DNA of 64,000 bases from Cycas panzhihuaensis (Eukaryota > Cycadophyta), in assembly GCA_023213395.1 (NCBI GenBank), contig CM041465.1, positions 76,763,741 through 76,827,740 on the forward strand, in the 5' to 3' direction. The notes beneath the pieces are model-generated. The model had not been told where the DNA came from and did no database searches. It was given only the letters and a program-made list of their open reading frames with translations. Made by a program: the position numbers and the translations under genes. Numbering within the stretch: position 1 is the stretch's first letter; the number at the start of each line of letters is the position of its first letter. Below are positions 32,427-42,427 of this stretch, in pieces.

Positions 32427-32733
32427 TGAAGTGGGTTAATGTCATAAGCTCACTACATTAGTTTATTATTTTAAAAATGGCCTTAAGTAAACTTTAAATT
32501 AGATTACTTGAACAAAATACACTTTTATGTGTGTTATATATAATTTCATATCATTAGAGAAACCCTAAGCTTAATGCACTCTCTCATCAATATAAAGAAA
32601 TAGCTCAATAAAAGAGGCTTATTCTTACCTCCTAATTTTATAAGAGTTACTCTTTTTCTCTAAAGTCTCTCTTGCTTCTATATTTGCCTTTATCTATAGT
32701 GAATGGAGATAAAGGATAAATTCTATCTTTTTA
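32427..32733 (+). repeat. C 5' LTR
   Basis: Starts tgaagtggg, ends ctttttA (likely tttca originally). Pairs with 61331-61638 over its whole length. Confidence 0.92.
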
Positions 32734-32735
32734 AT

Positions 32736-32747
32736 TGGTATCAGAGC
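32736..32747 (+). other. C primer-binding site
   Basis: tggtatcagagc, a perfect initiator tRNA-Met complement, two bases after the 5' LTR. Confidence 0.92.
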
Positions 32748-34671
32748 TAGCTTATATTATATTCCTCACTTGTACTTGTAATAGAGCCATCAGTGCCTTC
32801 TCCCCCATAATCCATGTAATGAATGAAGATTATGTAAGTAGATTTAGAAAAAGTTTCAAGTTTTTATCATAATACATTTAGTATCATTTGCTTTTCCTCC
32901 TTTCTTTTTTGTAGGTTTTGGGAGTACAATATAAGGAATTATAAGGCTTAAGGATTCTAATCCTTTCATAGCTATTTCTTTATTTCCCATTCTTCTTTTC
33001 TTATCCCTCTTTTTGTCCATTTAACAAGGAAAAATGTTGTCGAAATTTTTTCAGCATTTAGATTTGTAAAGAGAAATATTTGTAAGAAGGTGCTACCTAT
33101 TTTTAATTTGGAGCCATTTATAATATCCATCATCATATACTCTCACCTTGCCCTTATTGGGATCTTAGTGATCAGAAAATGACAGATATTTTACTTGTTA
33201 ATGAGATATTTGTAAATTAGATTTTTTGCGGAAATAAAAATTTACTTATTTAACTTCACAGGTATGCTAAAATTTATACAAAACTCCAATTGACCTAATT
33301 CTAATTATTGAAGATGAGGCTTTAAGTTTAGTTTCTATCACAAAAAATGACACTTAATTTCATTGCTATGGGAGAAAGTTATTGTTATTTTAGTAAACAA
33401 TCATTATTTTTAGTAAGAATTTTGTAAAAATATATTCTATCCATTTTGCAGGGGTGCTAAAAATTCTATAAAACTCATTTTAACTTGATTCTAATTATTG
33501 AAGATGTAGCTCTAAGTCTAATTTCTAGCACAAAAACTGGCACTTACTTTCGTTACTATGAGAGAAAGTTATTGCTATTTTAGTGAAGACTACTTTTTTC
33601 ATTAAAAAAACATGTGAATTTTTTTTTTCTTTCTTTAGGCTTCAAAGTGCATTGTAAAAATGAGTGAAAAACACCTGAATTAGAGTAATATTCAGTGCTT
33701 TTACCTCACTTCTTAGTATTTCATTTTAGTACTTTAAAAGCACTCTAAGCAAGCACTCCAAGTAAGTGCTCCATTTTTAGTTACAAGTATATTTAATATA
33801 AATTCAATAATCTTTTCACTCCCCCTAAAATAAATGCATTACGTATATTTTTTGCCATCTTGTGCCTGTACATATGGTTACTAAGGTTGAGACACCTTGG
33901 TTAGAAGAATAACGTACTATAAAAGAGGTGTGGGTTTCAAGTTATGACTAGACTTAATCAAAATATTGGTAAGACTTGGTTAACCATACTATCATACCTC
34001 AATCAAAGATCATCTTGACAACCAACCAAGAAAACTAAAATTTTAATATATGATTAAAATATTCCCAATCTAATATCTGTCATAACCATAGGTATGCATA
34101 TACCACTCTTTAAAGAAGGTATATAATTGCTCATTAGTGAATGGGATGAGAATTGGGAGTACCTAGGCTCTATTGTAACTTGGATTTCATCACTAAGCAT
34201 AATTGTGAGTATCACAGGTGAAGACTAACTTAATTCTACTAGAAGCCTAGGCATCCCTTTAATAACCTCAACTATATGTTGGACATAAGTTAGAGGTTAT
34301 TAGGTTAACTACACATCCTACATTTGAGTTTTAGGGTTATATACGCCCAATGATGTCAACTTCTATATTAACCTATAATCTTATATATTGATCACTCATA
34401 TATTTACGAATAGTGATCTATAGTACAATTATAGGGCTACATTTCTATTATAAATAGATAATTCTACCACAAGTGTTGGTGGTCAATCTTTATAATAATA
34501 CTTCTCATATTTCTTCTGTGCCACGTTAATATTTGTTATAAGTGTTGGTGACTTTTCTTTAAATTGTTCCTTTCATCTTTGAGAAACCATTCTCACTTCT
34601 TTATTCTTCCATCTGCTATATTTTGCTTCATTACATCTTCTATTTGTAAATAGTGATTAGTCATTGATCCA
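32748..34671 (+). other. C untranslated leader
   Basis: No gene. It holds a two-copy direct repeat (about 33255-33396 and 33444-33585, period about 189) also found in E's leader, then a noncoding block (33850-34380) shared with A, D and E, containing ggtatataattgctca and tggatttcatcactaagca. Insertion X follows at about 34672. Confidence 0.7.
33255..33585 (+). repeat. Two-copy leader repeat in C
   Basis: Units begin ttcacaggtatgctaaaat and ttgcaggggtgctaaaaat and each ends gagaaagttattg(t/c)tattttagt. The period is about 189 bases. E's leader has the same pair with period 190 (48083 and 48273). Confidence 0.8.
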
Positions 34672-35800
34672 TTTTTGGATCTTTAAATACTCTTAAATAC
34701 TTTATTTTTCATGTAAATGGTCTTTATGTAGTAGAAAATTACCTTAAAAAGGCTTAATGGTCTTCATTTAGTAGAAATATGCCTTTAAAAGGCTTAAAAA
34801 ATATAAAAAATGTATTTCTATAAGTGCAAAAAGGTGTTACCAAGGTGCTATGACTGTTACACAAGTGCCACGCAGGTGCTGTCATTGCTACGTAGGTGCT
34901 GTCACTACTATGCGGGTGCTACGCAGTGTCCATCAAGCACGAGTGCTACGCAGTGTCACATCGCTACACAAGTGCTACGTAACTGAGGCAACTGCTACCT
35001 AAAAGTCAAAAAACGAAAAAATAACAAAAACGGAAATGATTTTGGCGGTGCAAATGGAAACCATTTCACACGAAATTTGAGGAGAGAGTATGCACACGTG
35101 TCCTTTACACATTTAAAGAGGAAAAACTCTAAATTAAAAGAATTTTTCTAAGATTTCACAAGCCGTTTTGGAATCCGTTGAAAAACAAAAAAATGAAAAA
35201 ACAGTCCCAAATAAAAACGCTTTTAAGCGAAATTCTAAAGAGAAAAAAGAGGGATCTCAACAGAGATTTTTAACAGGAAAAGGAGGACGCCGCAGCCCTA
35301 GATGTAGTACGGAGTAAGATTCGATGAAAGCTTCAAGAAAATCATTTTTCTGGAAAGAGAACTGCTCCAAAGTGTGAAAATCTACATTGGGAGAGAAGAA
35401 GATGGAAATGCAGTAGAATAAACCTGTTGCAGGGATCGTGAAGGGGCCCAGAAGATCGTAGTTGAAGCTGAGTGGAGAAGACAACAATAGCAGCAGTCCC
35501 AAAAAGAGATGCTGGCCAGTTTTTCTTCATAAAAAAAGGGGTTTTTGGTAATAAATGACTAAAAACATTTTGCAAACTTCGAAACAGAGGTTCTAGTGAA
35601 CGAGTAGTAGCTCAAATAGTGCCCAACACTCAATTTCTCTCTCCCAAAACATTGTAGCAGTCCCTTGCATGCTTAATAGAGCACAAACAAAAGGAGTTTT
35701 GTAAGAAAATTCTAAATATTTTTAATTCTTTGTAATAATAATGTAAATTGTTCTGGATTTTATTTCAATTGGTTAAAGTCTTCACTTTCCCATTTAAGAT
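34672..35800. mobile_element. Unclassified insertion X in C's leader
   Basis: Compared with E's leader, C is continuous up to gtgattagtcatt (34651-34665) and again from gatcagtcatttattgcc (about 35804 on), so about 1.1 kb is extra and is flanked by a near-repeat ga(t/c)tagtcatt/gatcagtcatt. Inside it are a 40-bp near-tandem pair (34710-34790), a GCTAC-rich tract (34845-35000), and GC-richer sequence than the rest of C. Minus-strand frames at 35257-35502 and 35342-35575 have no known family. No LTR pair, terminal inverted repeat or poly(A) could be confirmed. Confidence 0.45.
34845..35000. repeat. GCTAC/GTGCT-rich tract
   Basis: Many degenerate copies of aggtgctgtcac and gtgctacgcag-type motifs in about 155 bases, unlike anything else in the window. 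Part of insertion X. Confidence 0.65.
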
Positions 35801-35869
35801 TCAGATCAGTCATTTATTGCCATCACTTTCATAGTCCCTTATTCATTGCTTCCCTTCTCAAAAGACACC

Positions 35870-36632
35870 ATATCTTCACAGTTCAAGTAAAATGTGAACT
35901 GCATTCTTAAAGGGAAAGAAAATTGAGATGTGTAATTCACTGATATAAAAAATATTATAAAGTATGAAGGTCTTTGGAGAGATCGCTTGCAACTTACACC
36001 AATTATTACTACCACTACTACCACACTTGCCTCTAGAGAAACTCCTCTTACTAATGATATAGGCAAATGCTAATGGAAACTTGATGATGATAAAATCTAT
36101 GTAAAGATACTTCTTGTCACTAATTATTCCCTGTATAAACTCATTGATGAAGCTGTACATGATATAGCATACAATGTTTTTAAAAATTTCAAGAAGAACT
36201 TTGACACTAAATTAAACTTGAAATTTGTTTACTTAGTGCTAAAGATGAACAAATTAAAAATGTAAAAATGACATATAAGTCAGATGATCAATCTCCTTCA
36301 TCCTATCAAACAATCCATTAATAAAGAATTCAAGACTCAATGTATTACATGGGCTTTTTTGATTTAGTCATGTCTCTATATCCTAAATTATAAAAGTCTA
36401 TTAGGAAGTCTTCAATCTAGTGGTACCTTGAAGACCATAAACTTTGAGGATCTTACTAATAAGTTCATTGAATTTAATAAGACCTTTAATACCAACTTCA
36501 CTATTATATCAAATCCTATCGATGCTACTTTTGAAGTGGAAGAAAATAATTTTTATACCAAAAATTGAAGTCAATCCTCTCATAAAGGTGGTAATTCTTG
36601 TGGAAGAGGAAAAAGTAGATAATAGGGATAAT
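35870..36632 (+). pseudogene. copia C gag
   Basis: The expected start codon (ATG in the E and D context, caccatgtcttcaca) is ATA at 35870-35872. Reading on: NVNCILKGKEN, KYEGLWRDRLQ, WKLDDDKIYVKILLVTNYSLYKLIDE, FKKNFDTKLNLKFVYL, MINLLHPIKQSINKEFKTQCITWAFL, GSLQSSGTLKTINFEDLTNKF, FEVEENNFY. It stays in one frame with a few stops and is cut by D at the start of the Gly/Arg-rich tail. Same architecture as D gag. Confidence 0.87.
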
Positions 36633-36944
36633 TGAAAGAGGTTAATATATTAAGGTCATTTGTGTAGATTAATTATGTGACCTTAGGATATATTGTTAGC
36701 ATTAATCTTTAAATGAAATGCACTTTATGTGTATTTAGATGTAATTTTGGGTTCATGTCATTAGGCAGGAAAATTCTAACCCTAATGCTCACCCTCAATA
36801 ATAAAAGGCAAATTCTCAAGGAGGGAGTCATTATTCATTCTCACCTCCAAGCTTGCTCTCATATCTTGTTTCATCTTCTTTTTCATTCTCCATTGCCATT
36901 GTGTGCATGTAAGTGATTTATCTCCTAGATCCATCCTTTCTTCA
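36633..36944 (+). repeat. D 5' LTR
   Basis: tgaaagagg to ttcttca; 312 bp, aligning end to end with 51271-51582. Confidence 0.93.
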
Positions 36945-36946
36945 TG

Positions 36947-36958
36947 TGGTATTCAAGC
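36947..36958 (+). other. D primer-binding site
   Basis: tggtattcaagc, an altered form of tggtatcagagc, two bases after the 5' LTR. Confidence 0.75.
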
Positions 36959-38901
36959 TAGAATGGGATCGATTCACTCCATTCCACTTGCACGGAGTCA
37001 TTTTTGCCTCTCCTTCACCTTCAATATGAAGTATTGAGACTGCATTCATTATTTTTTAAACATTTTGAGAGCTTAAAATTATAGTAGTTTGTATGTTGTT
37101 ACTTTATCTATGTATGAAGAAATTCGTAGGTGAAGAATATAGGTTTTTGAATCCGTTCAACTGTCGAAACAGTCCCAAAAGCATTAAAGGCCCAAAATTT
37201 CATAAAAAAATTGACCATCTCAGATTTTGATGAACTTTGGCATACAAGGTTGCCTTAACTAGAGGATCATTTTTGTCTTCTAGAGTAACTTCAGATTAAT
37301 CTTAAAATAGTGACTTTTGACTATGACAAAAGGGTAAAATTTGTGGATAAATGATTTAAAGCACTTTCCCTAATGAAATCCTTTAATTATAAGCTAAAAA
37401 TCTAAAAGTTTTATTAAGGGATCTATTAGATTTATGTATTAGGATCATTTTAAGATAAATCTCATCAAATTTCATCCACTAGTTAGTGAGATCTATGCAG
37501 TCTTCTCATGGTTGTTGATTTTGCCTATTCAACCCCATAAAGTACGTTGCAAGGGCATTTTGGGTAATGTTTTGAAATATTTTATAGATGGTATAGAAGT
37601 AAAAGTTAATGTACATGTTAAAATATAACTTTTGACATATTGAAGTTCAGATTCTGAGATAATTGGTCTGGAAGGATTTTGCTTTGGTGCTTTTTCGAGC
37701 AAAAATAATTTTATGCCTTTTCAGAAATCTGATTTCACAACCCTATCAAAAATGTTATTCTAAGCACTTTTTCCTTCTGTCATAAATTTAGATTTTATCA
37801 TTTAGGCCTTCATATTTATAACTTTTAAAAAATTATGTCCATTTATCATTATTTGTAAATTTTGTGAAAAAATCACAAAATAGAATAAAATAACATGCAT
37901 ATAGATTTAGAAAAATCAACATTTTAGCAGAAAGTTGATCTGCATTTTATCCCATTGTGGATTTTATATTAAAACTTCTAAAATCATATGTAGAAATATT
38001 GTATTAAAGCAAGGGAAACCTTGGATTGGAAGCAACATCTGGTTCTCCTTCTAAATCCAACATGTTTTTTCTATTTGCACGCATAGAATAAAGCATCATA
38101 AAAGTAACAACAACATCAAGGTAAACATGAAAAGTAAGCAAACTCATTTGGTAACTTTTCATTTTAATTTTCAGTTATACGGAAATATCTTACACTGTTC
38201 CTAAAAGGAATCTTATCTATACGATCTATACTGCCAGTTCTTGACTTATGCGTACACTCGCCTTAGTTGAAATAGACTAAGGTTGGCCAAAGTCCAGGCC
38301 TTAAGGGAGGTGTGAGTTTTATACTAGGTCTGGTTTTAACCAGAATAGTGGTGGAGGAACAGGTTAGCCATACCTACGGCCTCCAATAAGGGATAATCTT
38401 GATAACCACCTAGGAAAATTGAAAACCCTAATGCAAGATTAAAATTAACCCAGTCCAATATCTATCATAGCCATGGGATATGCAGTACTGTTTGACTCTT
38501 TGAAGGAGGTATATAGCTACTCATTAGTGAACTAGGTGAGGACTGGGAGTACTTGGGCTCCATTGTGACTTTGATTTCATCACCAAGCACATGTGCGGGT
38601 ATCACGGGTAAAGGCCCTAATCGTATACTAGAAGCCTTAGGCATCGAAACCTCACCTACATTTGGACATAAGTGAGAAGTTAGTGGCATGACACATCACC
38701 ACTCTTTGCCAGCTCTACATTAGGTCTCATTCTTGCATCATTGCTTACATTTATTTTTTTATATAATTGTTGAAAAATACTTAATCATTGCTTACTTCTC
38801 ATCATAACAATCATTTCTACATCCCTACTGTGCTAGGTGTACTAGCCACACATGCTAGTAGCACATACTTCTATCATCTCTTTTACTTCTTTATCATCAC
38901 C
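36959..38901 (+). other. D untranslated leader, about 1.9 kb
   Basis: No gene. 38220-38720 is the noncoding block shared with A (19930-20420) and more distantly with C and E; A and D agree over nearly all of it. A 74-codon minus frame (38689-38465) is a by-product of this block. Confidence 0.75.
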
Positions 38902-39700
38902 ATGTCATCTCAATTTAAGCAAAATGTTAACTGCATATTGAAAGGCAAAGAAAATTGGGATCTACGGTACATTAGAATTAAAAATGCTGTAAAGTATGAA
39001 GGCCTTTGGAGAGCCCACTTGTAGCCTATACCTAGCATACTAGTAATAGCTACAACAGTTACTTCTGGTGGATCTGCTCCAATAGATCCTACAGATGCTA
39101 CAACTAAACTACAATGGGAGATAAATGATGAAAAGATTAGTGCAACAATTTTGTTGGTCATTGATCACTCATTGTACAACTTGATAAACGAAAAGCAACA
39201 TGATATAGCCTGGAAGGTCCTAGAAGTTCTCAAATAAAACTTTGATATAAAGTCAAATTTAAAATCTGTTCATCTCATTTTAAAAATGAACAAATTAAAA
39301 ATGCAAAAGAGATGAGCTCATGAGACAATAAATCTCCTTCGACCAATCAAACAGGCAATTGACAAAGACTTTAAGACCCAATGCATCACTTGGGTATTTT
39401 TGATCCAGTCATGTTTACATGTGCCTGACTATAAAAACTTGCTTGGAAGTCTTTAATCTAGTGGAACATTGAAGACACTCAACTTCAAAGCACTTGCCGA
39501 GAAGTTCATAGAATTTGATAAGACCTTTGATACAAACTTTGTAGCCTCTAACGCTTTTCCAGATGTAGCCTTTGAGGTAGAAGAAGAAGTTTGCTACATA
39601 AAAAATCAAGGTCCCTCTCATGGAAGAGGAAATAACTGAGTAAGAGGAAGAGGAAGAAATATGAAAAATCATCCACAAGGTCAATCAAGCCCTTAATCAC
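38902..39700 (+). pseudogene. copia D gag
   Basis: ATG at 38902 opens MSSQFKQNVNCILKGKENWD, then KYEGLWRAHL-stop, LQWEINDEKISATILLV, HDIAWKVLEVLK, KMNKLKMQKR-stop, ETINLLRPIKQAIDKDF, FIEFDKTFDTNFVASN, FEVEEEVCYIKNQGPSHGRG and a Gly/Arg/Gln-rich tail. UBN2-type capsid. Stops lie at Gln, Lys and Gly positions. The frame is continuous with pol. Confidence 0.9.
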
Positions 39701-41680
39701 AACCTCGACAATCTCAAGGCTAAAAGCTACCTCAACAAAGAGCAAGACAATCAAGCCAAACCAGTACTTCTTTAGAGACTAGTAATCAAACTATTATATG
39801 TGATTGGTATAACTGTAAATGACACTTAGCAAAAGACTACAGAACTGCCACTTATAAGTTGGCCAAGTTCTAACCAAAATATAGAGCTAACAATATGGAA
39901 GAAACTTGTGAAGAATCCTTTAGTGGTACAAGTTTTGTACAAGCATACATTCAAAGAATTAAGGGATCTTCAGCATCAAATGCCATTGACCAATCAAAGA
40001 GATACTTTGAAGCTTGATGTTGATATATCACTTGTAAATTCCCTTTACCAATACCAAGCCCTATTGGAATTGCCAATAGTGTGGCTTTAATCGATGGACA
40101 GTAGATCATGGATATATGAGCAACTCAACATATGACATGCAATCGCAGTTTATATTAAACATTTGACTCGAATATTCAAGGAGTTATTCACATGGCTGAT
40201 AAATCACAATAACCTGTTGAAGGAATTGGCAACATTCGCCTGAAACTCCCAGGCTTAGAAGATTTTACATTGTTTGATATCTTATATATACCTAATCTTA
40301 AACAAAACCTACTCTCCTTATCTACATTTGTCTCTCGTGGATTTGATCTAAGTGTAACCGTAAATGACCAGAGTCTCCATGTCATTCACCCTCCAACTAA
40401 TCAAGTGGTTTTGACTAGACATCTCTCTGGAAAACTCTTTCGATTGAATGGCTCTCCATCTTTTGAAGCCCATTGTACCCAAAGCCCTTGTGCCAATGAA
40501 GAATTTACATTTAATTCTATCTTAACCCATCCAACGTTGTTACCAGAATCTCTTTGGCATGCTCACATGGGCCATGTTCATATTAATAGACTTAGAGATC
40601 TTTCTAACACTATTCCAAACCTTCCAAAGTTCTCCTCTAAGCCCTTTAAATCTGAAGCTTATATCATTGTCAAATCTCATCAATAACCCTTTTCTAAAAG
40701 TCAGTGGAAATCGAGCCATCCATTATAATTGGTACACTCTGATTTATGCAAGCCAATGCCCATTCCTTCATTGAAGGGCAAGCTATATTACATCTCTTTC
40801 ATTGATGATTTCACTAGAAAAGTATATGTAGCTTTTCTCTACAAGAAAGATGAAGCATTCCGTCTATTCAAGGAATTTAAAGCCCTCACTGAAAAAGAGT
40901 CAAGTTATCAACTCAAATGTCTTTGAATTGATAATGGTGGCAAATATACCTCACATGAGTTTGAAAGCTACCTTCGAGATAATAGTATAAAGCATCAAAT
41001 ACCAGTAGCAGGTACCCCACATCAAAATAGAGTTATTGAGCGCATAAACAGGATAATCATGAACATGGCTCATGCTATGTTAATATACAAAAATGTACCT
41101 GCCTATCTATGGGCTGAAGCAATTTGGAAAGATATTTATTATATCAATGCTATTATCCCATCAAAGGAAGTACAACCACCTAATGAAAAGTGGTCAGGAT
41201 AAGCCCCCATTGTTTACTACTTTAAAATTTTTAGCTCTATATGCTATACCCACATTCTGGGTGCAGATCGAAATAAACTCTAGCTAAGGGCACTTAAAGG
41301 CATCTTTGTTGGATACCCTATAGATAAGAAAAGGTATAAGGTCTTTATACCTTCACAATGAAAAATTATCGTTACCAAAGATGTCATTTTTGCAGAGATA
41401 GATGATCAATTACTTAAACTAGACTCCAAAGTACCCTCACGCCACTACAATAATGTTATCAAGTATGATGTAATTCCAAAATTTAGTGGGGCGGAGGTGG
41501 GGGGGGACAGACATAAATTACTCCAAATGTTAGAATCTGACAATAGAGCCTTGGAGGATACAAGTTATGACTCTGAACCGATGAGTGCACATCCAGCACC
41601 ATCTTTTGAAGATAATAGAGCTGACAAAGGCAAAGCCATTATAGAAGAACCATCCTCTCCACCTTTAGTTGACAAAGGCA
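39701..41680 (+). pseudogene. copia D pol, part 1: knuckle, protease, integrase
   Basis: The knuckle region (IICDWYNCK-stop-HLAKDY, about 39795-39830) has lost one Cys. The protease site is WIMDI-stop-ATQHMTC, where DSGATQHMTC is expected. Integrase: LWHAHMGHVHINRLRDL with HHCC motif (KSEAYII, Cys changed), YYISFIDDFTRKVYVAFLYKK, IDNGGKYTSHEFESYL, GTPHQNRVIERINR, AYLWAEAIW, and the linker SDNRALEDTSYDSEPMSAHP. One reading frame spans all of it. E interrupts at 41681 in the linker. Confidence 0.9.
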
Positions 41681-41685
41681 AAACC

Positions 41686-41983
41686 TGAAAAGAGTGGATC
41701 TATCCTTCATCTCCATGCACTAAACACAAAGGCAAACATGGGAGCAAGAGAGACTTGAGAGAAAGAAAGTAGCTCTCACAAAATGGGGAGGTAAAGAATG
41801 AATCTCCTCCATTGAGCTTTACTTTTATATTGAGAGAGGGAGCATTTGAGTTAGGTGAAATGAAATTACACATAATGCACATGAAAGTGCATTTCACTTA
41901 AGTGATCTAATTTAAAGTTCACTTAAGACCCTTTTTCGAAATAATCAACTAATGTAATGACCTTATGTCATTAACCCTTTTCA
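41686..41983 (-). repeat. E 3' LTR (left copy)
   Basis: tgaaaagag to ttttca on the plus strand; 298 bp. Differs from 48928-49221 only by two extra GA units (agagagac and gagagaaag versus agagac and gagaaag). Confidence 0.96.
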
Positions 41984-41996
41984 ATCTCCCCCTTAA
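41984..41996 (-). other. E polypurine tract
   Basis: atctcccccttaa on the plus strand, the complement of a purine run directly adjoining the 3' LTR. Confidence 0.88.
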
Positions 41997-42427
41997 TGGT
42001 AGAAGGTCATTTCATTCTATTTTATTCTATCCTATGAGGTCTTCATTTGAGCCTCTTACAAAGCAAACTAGTATGATACTTTATGGAAACCCTCATGGGG
42101 AAGAAAACCCACAAATTTTCTAATCTACTAACCTCGCTTAGCACTCTTTAAATGTAGCCAGATAGCCAATCAAGACAATAAATTTTAGAATGAAATTCAT
42201 CGAGTCTCCATATACCATTTGGTCATCCCCATGCCCTTTCGGTTTTCACAGTTCCGATTTTCCAAAATGATACAACCCTTATCCTTTCGCGCCCACATGG
42301 GGTTTTCACGAATGGGATAGAGCGGAGACTTACTCTTGTCCTTCTCGCCCACAAGGGTTTTCACGAATGAGACAGAGTAGTATGATGGTCCTATTGTCAT
42401 CTCCTTCAATCGATCGAGATGGAGGCC
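41997..42427 (-). other. E 3' untranslated region with three tandem units
   Basis: Complement of the gtgaaaacc unit occurs at 42241-42249, 42301-42309 and 42356-42364 (about 55-60 apart), each followed in element orientation by a ccc-loop-ggg inverted repeat. The best-preserved copies in the window. A 70-codon minus frame over it (42409-42197) repeats a short peptide because the DNA repeats; it is not taken as a gene. Confidence 0.8.

Noticed and set aside
34667-34690. Short palindrome gatccatttttggatc as a DNA-transposon inverted terminal repeat
   Set aside because: It is a local hairpin; no matching inverted copy was seen at the other end of insertion X.
35257-35575. Two overlapping minus-strand frames as a small gene
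   Set aside because: They overlap in different frames, have no known family and sit inside the unclassified insertion X; no start context or conservation can be shown.
42197-42409. Short protein with internal peptide repeat in E
   Set aside because: The repeat comes from the DNA-level 3' UTR array, and the same array in A and C has different stops.
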